64,000 nucleotides of DNA, taken from NCBI GenBank assembly GCA_000750105.3, contig JPHH03000025.1, forward strand, positions 310,001-374,000. The letters are read 5' to 3'. Shown piece by piece: positions 1 to 11,463 of the stretch. Position numbers and translations under genes: made by a program. Within the stretch, counting starts at the first letter, position 1. Every line of letters starts with the position of its first letter. This DNA is from Tolypocladium sp. Sup5 PDA-1. Its lineage: Eukaryota; Ascomycota; Sordariomycetes; Hypocreales; Ophiocordycipitaceae. The notes below the pieces were generated by a model. That model was not told where the DNA came from. It worked only from the letters and a program-made list of their open reading frames with translations, and did not search any database.

Positions 1-1032
1 GGGAAGAGGGGCAGCGAATGAGGGGCAGCTTTGCCCTGATGAGTGATGACCGACCGTCCCTGCCAACGTCCACTGGCGCCGACGTAACTGCTGCGCTGCA
101 GTGGAGGCTGCACAGGGAGCTGGAGGAGGCCCCTCGCTTCTCTGGCAGTGGCTGGACGAGTCTGGATAAGCCGATAAGGCAGTTGGTCCCAGGGCTGCAT
201 CCCGTCGACGCGCACCATGACGGCACTGGCTGGGCATGCGCCACTCGCTGGTCGGTGGTGACTCGACTTGTCGAGGGACGATTATACGGGCACAGCGGGC
301 TACACATCCACTGACACTGCCGTGCAGACTCAAACCAGCCATGGGGCTTCACAGAGAGCCTGGCAGTGAATCTTCGGCGAGGACAAAGGCGGCAACGAAG
401 GCGGCAACGCCACACGCCGCTGCTTGCAGTGAATGACTGCCCGAACCCCCATCAGACCGGCGTCTCAGTGTCACTGAGATGGCCAAGGGCTAGCACTGCC
501 GAGCGCTGTACATAGTGGTTGTATGAACCTTACCTTGGCGACTGCGGTGTCGCAGACTAAGTTGTGGCTGATGCCCCCCACTGCCAGCGGTCGGCTGAAC
601 TCATCCTCGGCCCTCATTGGCCTCCACGAGCCGCGACACCTAGTTTTTCAGGCAGCATTTGCCCTCGACCCGTGCGTGGGGCTTTGGCCACCCGCCTGCT
701 GCCCCTCGTCTTCTTTTAACTGCATCCGTTTTCTTCCATTTACCGCCCCTCCCTCACCCACCCTTGCCTCTCGATTGCAACATCAACGAGAATCTCTGTC
801 GCAAACACTCTCCCAGCTTCGCACCCGTCGCACGCTCCCAAACCTCCCGCTTACCAGCTCCCCCGCCTCGCTCCGCATCGTCGCCGTCGCCGTCGCCTGC
901 TGCTCTCCCGCAAACCCCACCGAAACAGACACAAACAAAACAGCGAGGCCCCTTTATCACAGCCTTCCGCTAAAAACAACTCTTCCCTCCACAAAACCCA
1001 TTTCCCAAGGACACCCCGCTACCTCCGAGTTT
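1..1032. other. Intergenic region and probable eIF1 5' leader
   Basis: I find no conserved protein here. The part from about 690 to 1020 is strongly pyrimidine-rich, with CCCTCCCTCACCC-like and TCGC-rich tracts. That composition is usual for promoters and 5' leaders of highly expressed fungal genes, which suits the eIF1 gene that starts at 1033. Long open frames across this stretch lack codon structure and run straight into an eIF1 intron. Confidence 0.5.
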
Positions 1033-1761
1033 ATGTCCATCGAAAATCTCAAGACCTACGGTATGTCTCCCCTCTGCCTCACTGCTTTTTTTTTCTGCCT
1101 GGAGAGGCTACTCGTCGTCGCGGTCTGGGGTTTTCCCCTTGCGCGCGCGCCGACGACGGTAATCGCGCCAAGACGCAGAGCTCGCCGCTCTCCGAGGACC
1201 CCGCCTCCCAAACCCATCACCACCCCACGTCATACCGAGCTTCACCGTGCTGACTTGCCATTTATCGCAGACCCCTTCGCCGAAGCCGACGAGGACACAG
1301 GTGAAACCAAGCAGACGCAGAATTACATCCATATACGCATTCAGCGTACGTGTTCCGCTTCCCCTATCGGCTGCACCGTCCTCGATCCACCGCCTCACGT
1401 GAGGTCGGTGACGGGACGGCCGATGCGCCTTGTCGTTTACTTTGCTGACAGCATACCACAGAGCGTAATGGTCGTAAAACTCTGACCACGGTCCAGGGTC
1501 TCCCCAAGAAATTCGACCAGAAGAAAATTCTCAAGGTCATCAAGAAGAAGTTTGGTACGTTGCCTCCCTATCCCCCGACGCAGGAGGCTTACCGCTAACA
1601 TCTGCCCGACAGCCTGCAATGGCACCATCGTCGTCGACACCGAAATGGGCGAGGTGATCCAGCTCCAGGGAGACCAGCGGAAAGATGTTCAGGAATTTCT
1701 TGTCGACAAGAAGGAAGGCCTTGAGCTAGACCCCAAGACCATCAAAGTCCACGGTTTCTAA
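1033..1761 (+). CDS. SUI1: Translation initiation factor eIF1 (SUI1), four exons
   Basis: This is the small initiation factor that binds the 40S subunit and polices start-codon choice. I read exons 1033-1060, 1271-1345, 1462-1554 and 1613-1761, which join in frame to 114 residues, the usual eIF1 length. The start MSIENLKTY and then DPFAEADEDTGE match the fungal N-terminus. The SUI1 fold shows as NYIHIRIQQRNGRKTLTTVQ, the GLPKKFD block and the end block around KKFACNGTIV. Each junction has a GT donor and AG acceptor, and three codons are split by introns. The first intron, 210 nt, is long for this window. The identification is secure. Confidence 0.96.
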
Positions 1762-2332
1762 GCTCGCAATGCGCCGTCGCCCTGTCGGCACCAGCCTGCT
1801 CCCCGCAGCACGCTGAGGCCGAGAACGGTTGGGACGAGAAGGTTCCCCGGCATATTGCGCCTCTTTCAGATGTATCGATAATCTGGGGCTCGGCTTGGCT
1901 CCGATCGCTCAGGGACGGCGGGCATCCATCCATTCACCGGCGCGAAGACTTTTTGGTTTGGAGGTCGCGAGATTGGGGATTGGCCTGCGCTCCGTCGCCG
2001 CAAAGCAGACATGATTATCTGCTCTGCTTATCCCACGCATGAGTTAGGCTACGGGCCAAGTATCAACATGGCTTGTCGGTCACTCGTTTTATTCTCAGGC
2101 AAGCCCAGCCGTAGCCTAGAAATGAAACAAAGAGATAAAAAAAAACAAGGAACAACTTCCTCGTAGGTGCCCACCAACCAAACGCCGTGATGCCCATGTG
2201 TGCGTGACCAACTCCAAGATATCCCCGACGCCGGCCATGTATACAAACCCTACAATTGGTGGTTAACGGAACAAGAGACAACAAAGCTGCTCAGCGCCAT
2301 GGTTTTGAATAATAAATAGCTCCCCCCGTCCT
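1762..2332. other. Convergent 3' region between eIF1 and EOS1
   Basis: The two flanking genes end towards each other here. I see no coding pattern. The run of A residues around 2139-2151 and the AATAAA-like sequence at 2309-2316 fit 3' ends and UTRs. Confidence 0.4.
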
Positions 2333-3487
2333 TTACAACTCAGAACGTTCAATAGCGGCCTTGATTTGCGTCAGTATGTTGCTGGCCTCATGCAACAACA
2401 GCCGCCCCTGCCCCACGATGGGCATGGTTGGGTAGTCGGCCAGGTATGAGTGCATGTGTATGAGCAGTGTTACCATGGTGAGGTAGCTGGCGATGGAGAA
2501 GACGTTGACCGAGGTGGAGGTCTCCTTGCGAATGTTGATCTTTTGGTGGGTGATGTGGTAGCAGACGGTCAGGGTCTATACGTCGACAAGTCAGCAAGTC
2601 AGCAATCAGGCTGGCATGCGATGCGCATGTTGGGACAAGAGTTCAGGCATACCGTTGCGATGCCGATCCAACCCGGGAGCATGAGGCGCGGGTCTTCGAA
2701 GCCGCCGGTGAAGGAGAGGACGGTGAGAGTGAGGTAGGCGTTGACGGCGTTGATTGTGAGTAACCGGACAATGGTTGCTTGCGGGGTGTAGTTGATGAGC
2801 CTGCGTGAAGCATCATGTCAGTCGGGGGTCAGCGGCGAGAGGTGAAGGTACACGACTTACCACCTTGACATCAAGCAGTCGGTGAAGAAGAAGGAGAGGT
2901 ATCCGCAAGCGAAGCACTATTACAGAAAACCGTCAGCCAACTATCCTCGCGAGCCAAGGCGCATATGCTACACGACACGCGCTCGAGGAAGCTATACACA
3001 CCCAGATGGTGGCGAGCGAGCCCTCGGTCAGGGCATACGGCACCGCGTCCTGGCCATGGTGGTGAAGATCGCCGTCGGTGCACAGCGTCGGCGCGGAGCG
3101 GCCAGGGCGCACGACGAGCACGCGGTCCGGGCCGGGCAGCAGGCGCAAGAGGAGCTCCAGCGCCGAGGGCAGCCCCCACCAGAGCGCGGGGAGGATGGAG
3201 CAGAGGCGGAGGGCGAAGAGCCAGGGGTGCCATGGCGGCGGCACGTTGAGGACGACGGCGACGCGCGGCTGGAGGAGGGACGGGTGGACGGACGAGGGCG
3301 TGGGCGTGGGCGTCGACGAGGACGAGGACGTCGACGAGGACGAGGACGTCGACGAGGATGCCACCGCTGTCGTCGTCGTGGAGAGAGCGGGGGATGCGGC
3401 GGCGGGATGCGGCGTCGGCGGCTTGTCGGAGGAGGATGCCGAAGCAATGGACGGGGCCCGGTGGTGCGGGCGGGCCGTCGTCGCCAT
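2333..3487 (-). CDS. EOS1: EOS1-like ER membrane protein (N-glycosylation), four exons
   Basis: EOS1 is an ER membrane protein of fungi linked in yeast to N-glycosylation and oxidative-stress tolerance. On the minus strand I read exons 3487-3002, 2916-2861, 2800-2653 and 2575-2333, in frame, giving about 310 residues. A low-complexity Ser/Thr/Pro N-terminus (about residues 1-75) precedes the family block RLCSILPALWWGLPSALELL. After the first intron comes the diagnostic block ACGYLSFFFTDCLMSRW, then LINYTPQATIVRLLTINAVN and further hydrophobic segments. The start at MATTARPHH is chosen because upstream in-frame sequence lacks family similarity; an ATG-containing extension towards 3802 stays open and cannot be excluded. 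Confidence 0.85.
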
Positions 3488-4254
3488 GGCACGTTCAGGC
3501 CATGGGGCGAGGGGGGGGCGGAAGAGGCAGCAAGACGCCCGGCGTGTGTATCGCGAGGCGGGCAGCGCGACGGTGGTGGCGGTGGTTGCACTGAGGTCTC
3601 GTGTCGTACTATGGCGGCGGAGGTGGAGATGCGGGAGGAGAGGTCCAACCTTGGGAGCAAGCAATAGGGGTCCGCAAGATGACAAGCTCAGACCTGCTGG
3701 AGAGGAGAGGTGGGCTGTGTGAGGTGGGTACGGCAACGGGCTTCTAGTGGGCGTTCCAGCGCGTTCCAGGGCTGCTGCCATTCCCTCGGCGGGCATGGCC
3801 ATTGTTGACGTGCTGCGGCCGCGATTGGCTGGGCGGCAACGCCTCCACTAGGTAAGCACGACGTCTGGGCATCAACGTCCAACCTCGATCGTGCTTCGAG
3901 CACGCGAATCGAGGCGCAACAGGTGTTGGAATCTCGGTGTAAAGTAATCTGTTTACGGGCCAGTTCTTGCTGCCCGTTCCAACAGCGCGGAATGGATTCC
4001 CAATCGTGGGCAGTTGAAGCACAGGGAAGCCACCACCCACGAGACGCAAAGCGGCAGGAGCCGCAAGTATGCTCCGACAGCAGCGACAACATCCCCTCCA
4101 CTGCTGCAGGTTCCTGCGCGAACTGTGCAACTTCACCTCACAAAGTATCATATTCTACAAGTATTCCCTTCTACAGCAACCCCCGCTATCCCTAGTTCCG
4201 AATGCGATTGTCTGTGTTTTGCTTCATCATCTGCATACACATCAGCCCTAAACC
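3488..4254. other. Divergent promoter region, EOS1 / F-box gene
   Basis: EOS1 is read leftwards and the F-box-like gene rightwards from this stretch. The minus-strand frame of EOS1 exon 1 stays open for about 300 bases into it, but the sequence there is not conserved-looking. I see no other gene. Confidence 0.4.
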
Positions 4255-6216
4255 ATGACTGCCGACTACTTTTCCGACCTGCCCGTCGACGTGTTACGCC
4301 TCGTAGGCGACGAGGTAAGGGCCACGCACTATGAAAGCCGAGGTTTTCGTCGCTGATTCTGGCTCAATGACGCTGAATAGTTACGGCTTCGGGACCTGAA
4401 ATCCTTGTCTCTGGTGTCCAAGAAAATCCACGAAGCCTTTGCAAAGCCGTTGTGGTCATGTGTCGTCATCCAACCTCATATCAACCTCGGGGTATGCTTC
4501 TTGAGGATCCCCGGTGGTCCCTCTTGTCCTTCGCTTTCAACCATGCGGCATACGACCGACCTTCGCTTCCACTTCGACTTCGACCGTTGGACCCGATCGC
4601 GATGCTCACACCATCCAACTACCTTGAGAAATGGAACGTTCAGGCCGTTCAAGGTTTTCTCCAGACAGGCCGAGACGGTCCTTCGGCCTATTCCTTACGG
4701 GAAGCTTTGCGCGTTCAGGTACGGCGACCCACTGCAGTGGCCGACACTTGCCGATAACATCATTGACAGAAGGGAACAGTTAGGATCTCGGAGCTTGCTT
4801 GCCGCCAAGAGTCTTGCGCATGCTCTCTCGGTTGCAACCACAGCTGCGATCTCTGCGATTGACGAGCGACTGCACTTGCGAGCACATGCGTGATAAGACG
4901 GACCTTTCGTCGTTTTGCCAGCTCGAGAGCCTCTCTTGGAGGGCACCCACGATAGGAAACTTTGATTCCCTGCGTCATGCCATTCAGCGAAATGGCACCA
5001 ATTTGCGACACCTCGAGATAGATCTGGTCAGCGACTGCAACTTTCGAAGCAAACTGGGTTCCAGTACCGGGCCGGACGGCACCAAGATGTGGTGCCTTGA
5101 TACAGAGCTATTGACGCCACTGTCCTCCTCGCATCGGCTGGGTGCGCCCATGCTCTCGAATCTCCATACGCTCAAACTTACAAGCACCCCACTATCGTCA
5201 TCGCGGATCCAAATTGCCGACATTCGGGCTCTCCGGTCCCTCATCTTGCGAAAGTGCCCCGGCTGGCAAGGCTTTCTCGAGAATATCTTGCATTCCGGAA
5301 TCCCAACGAGGCTAAAGTCCCTCGAGATCCAGGAGAAAACCGACGCCTGCAATTCGACGTGTCGAGCTCCACTGGAGCCCTCTATCCCTTTCGGCCCAAC
5401 CTTGGCACGCTTTCTTGGAGCATTCGAGGGGCTCGAGGAACTGTTTCTCGGCCTGAAAGGTTCGACCCATGGCCTCGGCATCTTGAACGATGCCTCTCGC
5501 CACCAAAAGACGCTCAGGAGACTCGTCTTGCACCAGAGGGGCATCGTACCAGATGTTGCCATCAATAGGATTCAATGCTTGCTCGATGTACCCCTCAAGC
5601 CTGTTGACCCTGATGTCCCAGATGATGTGCAGAACGACCCGTCGCGAAACCCCCTCGTTGGGTTGAATCTTTACAGCATCGGCGTTGGCTGTACTCCGGA
5701 AATTATGGTAACGTTTAACCTTGGCCCCTACTTCGCAACCGCATCGTGTCGAGGATGAAGACTAACAGAAGCTTTACTCAGGGAACGATGTTGCTTCCAT
5801 TCTGCTGGGAACCATCGTCTCTAAAGCTGGTACATGTTCGGCAGTCAGGAGTAGACCTACCACACTACCATGTCGGATCCTATGCGATGGATTCAGGTGT
5901 GAGATGGGTCGATACCCACTATGAAGTTCATGACACTAGCCAGTTGGGTGTAAACTTCTTCAACTTTGCAATGTGGCTCTTTGGCCCACAAGGAATACCG
6001 TCGGTAGAGGCTCTCGTATTTGGAGATTTCGCCTACGGCGAACCATTTCCCCCCCATAACTTTGTTTTATGGAGAAACAACAGCACATTTATGATTCCAC
6101 CCTTTCGGTTTTTGGACTTGAAGACTGAGGATGGCATGGACTTCGTGAACAGGCATCGCCGGGTCTTGGGGGCCTGCCCTACGGACCAACTCATCTGTCC
6201 CGGTCGGCCGATGTAA
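4255..6216 (+). CDS. F-box/LRR-like protein, first of a tandem pair (exon 3 start uncertain)
   Basis: The N-terminus FSDLPVDVLRLVGDE, continued after an intron by LRLRDLKSLSLVSKKIHEAF, reads as an F-box, the Skp1-binding domain of SCF ubiquitin ligases. The body has leucine-rich segments such as LRHLEIDL, LHTLKLTSTP and FEGLEELFLGL, likely a substrate-binding surface. Exons are 4255-4314, 4381-4718, then a start near 4770 or 4810 to 5707, and 5782-6216. The neighbour at 6698-8975 has the same exon plan, including a 60-nt first exon and the YG(K/Q)L..FR end of exon 2. The problem is exon 3: the best acceptor (ACAG at 4769) leads to a frame that stops at 4893, while the conserved frame needs the weaker acceptor CAAG at 4809. 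So the gene is intact only with the unusual acceptor, or it carries a one-base frameshift. No target is predictable. Confidence 0.6.
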
Positions 6217-6697
6217 GGATTTCCATTTGGAACAAGGCTTCAGAGGCTGTATTTCGACGTCAGGCTGTGGTATTTTGGGTGTCTTGCAGACGGTTTGCCG
6301 TTCCAAGAAAGGCACGTAGAATAACTAGCCAGACAGACCGAAAGGGCGGGGAGAGAGTAGGAAGCGTCAGGGATTGTGCTTAGAGCGTTTATTTCAGCGC
6401 CAAAGTAGCGAATACACATTGATTCAATAGCCCCCTGACTAAAGCATGGGGGCAATAAGCTCGACGGGCTGCCAGTGTTCTTGCCTCCTTCCCCCGAGCT
6501 GTAGTCCACGGTCCTTACAACTGCAACGCTCGGCTACCCTCATCGCGCCTGCAGGACTTGGCCACCTCGTCTCTCCGGCAACCCTGCATCAGCTTTCGTC
6601 CGCAAAGGTTGTCACCGCCATCTCATCTTCAAGCTTACATCATTGCCGTTTCATCTGCAAGCCCGACATCCTTCCCTCATCCCGCAAAGCTCATATC
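6217..6697. other. Spacer between the tandem F-box-like genes
   Basis: This holds the 3' end of the first F-box-like gene and the promoter of the second. I see no gene and no extended repeat. Confidence 0.4.
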
Positions 6698-8975
6698 ATG
6701 CCTCGAGCAAGCTTGACGACGATCTCCTTTGAGGACTTTTCTCAGATCTCGCAGCGGGTACGTCTACCCGTTTCCTTTCCACGCTCCGCCGCTGCTCAGG
6801 CGAAGCTCGTGTTGTTAACTCGGCCTGGGCACAGGTCGGCGTCCTGGATCTGCAGTCGCTCTCGCTGGTCTGCTGGTTTACGCATTTCGCCGTTCGGGAG
6901 CGTCTCTGGCAGTCCCTCGTGGTCCGTCCAGAGGGCGAGTACAGGGTTGACCGCATCCCAAGCAAGATACCGAAAAGCATCCCTCTGCACCACGTCCGGG
7001 CCCTTCACATTCGCTCCACCTTTGACAGGCTTCCTGCGTTTCGATGCATTCACTGGGATCCCAGGCCTCATCTGCACATTGGCATGTTTGCGCACCTGCG
7101 AGAACCTGCTGAACCCCGCTGGCACAGGTGGGACCAGCTCATGCTGAGGCTCTGGCGTATAATCATCAAGTTCAAGTATGGGCAACTGCAAAGCTTTAGG
7201 TATGTTGTTGTTTGCTTCATTCTTCCATCGCCGACTAATGGCCCTGGTGTCTGTTGCGATCACTCTGCTGACGTATAGAAACAGCTGGAACCTCGGGATT
7301 TGTATGCCCCATATGCTTGTAAAGCACTTGGCAAATAACCATCCCCATATGCGGTCCCTCGAGTTCATAACTGACAGCCGCTGCCCGGGAAGTGGCGAAA
7401 GTTTATATGAAACCTCACTTGCGAATGTGAGGTTCTGCGAACTACGACGACTCTCCTGGACGGGCCCGCCAAATGGACTCTCACTGGGCGAACTCATCCA
7501 CTCCCATGTGCGGCAGCTCGAAGAGCTCGAGATCGATTGGCCGCTACACAATGTCCAGGATTGCGGCCCAATGGACAAGGACCATTGGCTGATTCCTGCA
7601 ATAAGGCAAGGTACGGGGGCAATCTTGTATCCCATTATGTCGCCGATGCTGCGAGGGCTCCAGGCTCTTTGCCTTTGTCGGATACCACTACGTGACCAAC
7701 TCTTAGCCGACATATTGGACTTTAGCAGGTTGGAGTCGCTCACCTTTCGAGAATGCCATGGATGGGACGAGGCCGTTAGCCAGACCTTCCAGAAGAGGGG
7801 GTAGGAGCCCCTCAGGCTCCGGACCTTTGAGATTCAAGACTCAATCACCCCTTGGAAGTACTGCGATATTTTAACTGGAGAATGGAAATGGCTACTCTTG
7901 CTCCAGCTCGTCGAGGGCTTGGAAGAGCTGTTCATCGGTTTGAAGGTCAGGGGGCCGGTGCCCAACCGGATGCTCTGGCGACATGTCGCCAAACACGTGG
8001 CAACTCTCTCAAAGTATGTGCAGCACTACAGATCAAAAAGAGCGATAAAATATGGGCACGGACTCAACAAAACGTTTGACTTGGAGAGCTGGGGTTTAGA
8101 GGAGGGCCAGGAAGAGACCTTGGAGAGCTTCCTCGCCAGCCTCGACGTCGAGAGTCTCGGCCTAGCTGGAAGCCCGGAATACTTGGTAAGTGGCTCTTCT
8201 CGACTTTTACATGACGGTGCTTCTTTTTTTCTTTTCAATCGCTTATGTGGGGCTGACAACTCTATCAATTCAGGAGCCTATTCTACGACCACTTGCGGCA
8301 AAGCGGACGTTGAAGTTTCTTCACTTCCGACAAACAGGAAAAGACTTGGGCAAACGGGACTCATGGGCCGTTAAACCAGACTCGTCTGAGAACTCCGAAG
8401 GAACCGATATGAGCCCTTATGTGAGCACCGACGAAACTTCCGATGAGGGGGGTGAGGAAAGCTCTAATGAGGGCCTCTCTGAGGACCTCTCCGAGGACCA
8501 CCCTGGGGACCGCATTGAGGACTTCTTTGAACCCAGACAGATTACCCATGGCAACTTGAGGGATGACTTTTTCGATGTAGTCGAATGGGCGTTCGGCCCA
8601 GACGGGATCCGCTCGCTCGACACGGTTGCCTTTGGCGACTTTGCCTTTGGCAACCGGACTCCGCACCACAACTTCCTCCTCCGCCGAGACACGGCGTCAA
8701 ATGGTGGTTTTCGCTTCGTGGAATTGCAGGGCTTGGAAGGCCGTGGCATCGTCAACGAGCACCGCCGCGTGCTCCAGGCCTGTCCGGTCGGCAGCCTCGA
8801 GGACCTGCTGTCCGTGGAGGACGCGAAACGCGCGAGGAACAGGCTTGACGTGATACGCGCTGAGAATCTCTCTGGCACGCCGAGCCCCCAGGAGTCTGAG
8901 TCGGAGGCGCCGCTGGGGTCTGTGGCCACGGACGACAACAATGGGAGAGAAGGCGACGTGGAAATGGACGACTAA
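6698..8975 (+). pseudogene. F-box/LRR-like gene, second of the pair, with in-frame TAG
   Basis: The exon plan parallels the upstream gene: 6698-6757 (60 nt), 6835-7199, 7279-8185 and 8274-8975, all in phase. Matching landmarks are LDLQSLSLVCWFTHFAVRERLW (an F-box-like helix pair), the exon-2 end KYGQLQSFR, LEELEIDW, EGLEELFIGLK, and the C-terminal block around FGDFAFG, HHNFLLRR and NEHRRVLQACP. Exon 4 adds an acidic stretch (DETSDEGGEESSNEG) absent from the first copy. In exon 3 the codon at 7802-7804 is TAG, in the middle of homology that continues on both sides. I could not find a GT-AG intron of ordinary size that removes the stop and keeps frame. The copy is therefore probably a recent pseudogene or truncated allele, unless the base is a sequence error. 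Confidence 0.65.
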
Positions 8976-9681
8976 GGGGGGAGCAGTTTTATGGCCAAGC
9001 ATCAGCTAAGGGGACTCTGATGCAAACTGGGAGATAAACATGGTGGCTAGGGGAAGGGGATGTTGAGATTATCATCGAGGCATGCTAGGCATGGCGTTGT
9101 CTGGAGTGAGTATCTTCTATTCTGCAGTACACAAAAGGATTATCATCAGGGTAGTCACTGTGTCACCACCAGGTCGTGCTCGGTGTGACGGAATCAGGGG
9201 TATGGAGCTCGGTGAGCCACGTATCATCAACGGCGCGAGCTCGTCCAGGAGGCAGACGAGAGTAATAGAACTTGAACTTTAGCCTAATTCTCACCATGAA
9301 TATCCTTTTCTAATGACTTGACGTCCAAGCCGCCGATACGTAGCCTTCACTCGAACCCATCCCCATCCCAGCAGCCGCTTCAGCACACGCCAGGGTTCAA
9401 CACCAAACTCACACAATTTGCTCTCGCCGAGGCCCAGGGCACAGTACAGCAGGCGCAGAGAATTACGGTAATCATGCTTTTAGCAAATGTAATCTCTATT
9501 ATACAGACGACCTGTAAAACGCGGCTTTGGTATCTTGTCGCAAGGTGTACTCGTGTGCTACTGACTATCCCTGCTCGCCACCAAGATCCATCCAATCAAC
9601 CGGAAACCAACCCTCCATCAATGCAAATACCCTGCCTACAACCCAGAATGAGTTGCTGCGATACTCCATCCGTCTCCCGGC
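8976..9681. other. Convergent 3' region after the F-box pair
   Basis: This stretch lies between the 3' ends of the second F-box-like gene and the unknown gene on the minus strand. No gene or repeat is recognisable. Confidence 0.4.
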
Positions 9682-11463
9682 CTAGTTGGCCCTCTGCATC
9701 GGCTTGCTAAAGAACGAGGCGTTGCCCTTTGCGCTGTTGTCACACAGGCGCTCTGCAGGAGTCCCAAACTGCTGGAAAGGGCTGCCCACGGCCTTCTCCT
9801 CCGCGTGGCGCACCAAGGTTGCAAACGCCATGTTGACAAGGGGCTTGGCGTGCTCCGACACAGGCGTGCGTGTGGCCTCCTCGACCCCAATGGGGGGGTA
9901 TTCAGTCTTCGTCTTCTTGGGTCTTCCGTCTCCAATCACCCCGTACGAGTGCTGCAGCTTGCGGTAGCTGGATTCGGCGACGATTTCCTCGGGCTTCTTG
10001 CCCAGCAGCGCAGATCCAGTGTACCAGAACGAATCAATCCTCTGGTTTCGGGCCGCCACCGACTCGGGGGTCAGGCGAGAAGTTCCTCGCATGTATCGCT
10101 CGCGAGCAGAGGGCGACGTGTCCCGCCACGAGGTCCATGACATGTCCAAGGCCCGGTCCCATGCGAATCCGGGAGCCTCGTGACGTGCAGGTTCAACATC
10201 TGGCTCGGAGCCCTCGAGAATCTCTAAAATGGCACTCTTTGGTTGAGATGCCGGCTTTGTAATGTTGGGGTGTGCGATGCCAGAGGGCGACGGGAGAGAT
10301 TCCAATGTGAGACTATTGAAGTCCTCGATGCCAACATGTGCAAGCGTCTGCTTAGCAATGGCGAATCCCTCGGACTCCTCCTTGGCGAGATCCTGCGCCT
10401 GAGCCTTGGTATGGAGAGCCTTGAAAGTAGACTCAAAAGTCGATGGACGATACTGTCGCTGACCTGGCGGTCCAGCAGTCAAGGGTCTAGGGGTTCCATG
10501 CCCGGTGGCGAGCGTGGTAGAAGACGTCGACACAGAGTCAACATTCTCGAAATTGGAAGCCGGGCTGGGAGATCGCGCAGTCGGAAGCAAGCGCGTCGTC
10601 ATGCGGGAAAGGTCGATCTTGGATATAACATCCACTTGCGAGGGACGCAGCAGACCCGAAGGCCTATTGCCGACATCGGTCGTTGGCTCCTCGGGGGGGC
10701 TCATGGCCCGCAGAGAAGGGCTGGGAGAGGCGGAGATTCTCGCCGAGCAGAGGCCGCCCAGGTTTGGCCGCGCTCCACGAAGAAGAGCCTTCTGAGCCTT
10801 CTTCTGGTTCGGATTGGGGTACGAAGCCAGGTTGTTGAGCGACTTGACCGTCATGTTCATCAATGGGTCCATGCCTTGGCCATCGTCGTCAACTACATCT
10901 TCCTCATTGCTGAAGTTTCCAAGCTCCTCGCAGGCGAGCTTCTCCTTGACAGCGTCCTTCTCATCGTCCTTGTCGGGGAAGAGGAAAGAGAGCGGGGCGG
11001 GGGTGTTCCCCGAACGCATGCGAGGTGTCTGGAGCGACACGTACATAGCGGCGTGCTCCGGCTCGCTCAGAGGGCTGACGGCGCGGTCATAGTTCTGCTG
11101 CAAAGGCGTGTACTGCTGCAGCGTGGTGGCAACGCGGCCGCCGTTGGTGGTCTGCATGGTCAAGCCTGCCAGGACGCTCTTGGGGAAGAGGCACAGGTCC
11201 GAGTGTTGGCCGGTAGACCACTTGGCGGAGCGTCCACGACGGGTGGGAGGCTGGAGCGGCTGCGACGAGCCGGGGTTGTAGATGGTACCAGCCGTGGTGT
11301 AGGTTGGCTGCATCGACGCCGACGTGGGCGCAGTCGTGGTAGTGGAAGTGTTGCTCGCCGGAGACGACAGACTGTCCATGGTTGAACTCGATCGATCACT
11401 CTTGACGCTGCTGTCCACGTGAGACGGCTTCCGCGAGTTCTCTTTCTCGACGAGGCGACGGAT
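9682..11463 (-). CDS. Conserved-looking fungal protein of unknown function (5' exon not identified)
   Basis: One long exon runs from 11463 to the stop at 9682. I do not recognise a family. The protein is hydrophilic, Ser/Pro/Thr-rich and largely disordered in appearance, with an acidic patch (EELGNFSNEEDVVDDDGQG), a basic LRGARPNLGGL region and a C-terminal half with more regular sequence (RALDMSWTSWRDTSP, RIDSFWYTGSALLGKKPEE). No membrane segment or catalytic motif is visible. A strong acceptor with branch site (GCTAAC then CTCCAG) ends at 11464, just before IRRLVEKENSRK, so coding sequence or leader must lie upstream. An open stretch ending in AATAAG with a GTAATT donor at 12029 joins in phase but contains no ATG. 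The first ATG inside the exon is at 11379, giving a 565-residue minimum. Function unknown. Confidence 0.65.
   Translation of the reverse strand: MRRLVEKENSRKPSHVDSSVKSDRSSSTMDSLSSPASNTSTTTTAPTSASMQPTYTTAGTIYNPGSSQPLQPPTRRGRSAKWSTGQHSDLCLFPKSVLAGLTMQTTNGGRVATTLQQYTPLQQNYDRAVSPLSEPEHAAMYVSLQTPRMRSGNTPAPLSFLFPDKDDEKDAVKEKLACEELGNFSNEEDVVDDDGQGMDPLMNMTVKSLNNLASYPNPNQKKAQKALLRGARPNLGGLCSARISASPSPSLRAMSPPEEPTTDVGNRPSGLLRPSQVDVISKIDLSRMTTRLLPTARSPSPASNFENVDSVSTSSTTLATGHGTPRPLTAGPPGQRQYRPSTFESTFKALHTKAQAQDLAKEESEGFAIAKQTLAHVGIEDFNSLTLESLPSPSGIAHPNITKPASQPKSAILEILEGSEPDVEPARHEAPGFAWDRALDMSWTSWRDTSPSARERYMRGTSRLTPESVAARNQRIDSFWYTGSALLGKKPEEIVAESSYRKLQHSYGVIGDGRPKKTKTEYPPIGVEEATRTPVSEHAKPLVNMAFATLVRHAEEKAVGSPFQQFGTPAERLCDNSAKGNASFFSKPMQRAN

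Noticed and set aside
523..1485. 320-codon open frame on the plus strand
   Set aside because: It runs through the eIF1 promoter, first exon and intron; the eIF1 exons use only a small part and the rest has no protein-like pattern.
10243..11385. 380-codon frame antisense to the unknown gene
   Set aside because: Arg/Gly-rich shadow of a GC-rich coding exon; no family similarity.
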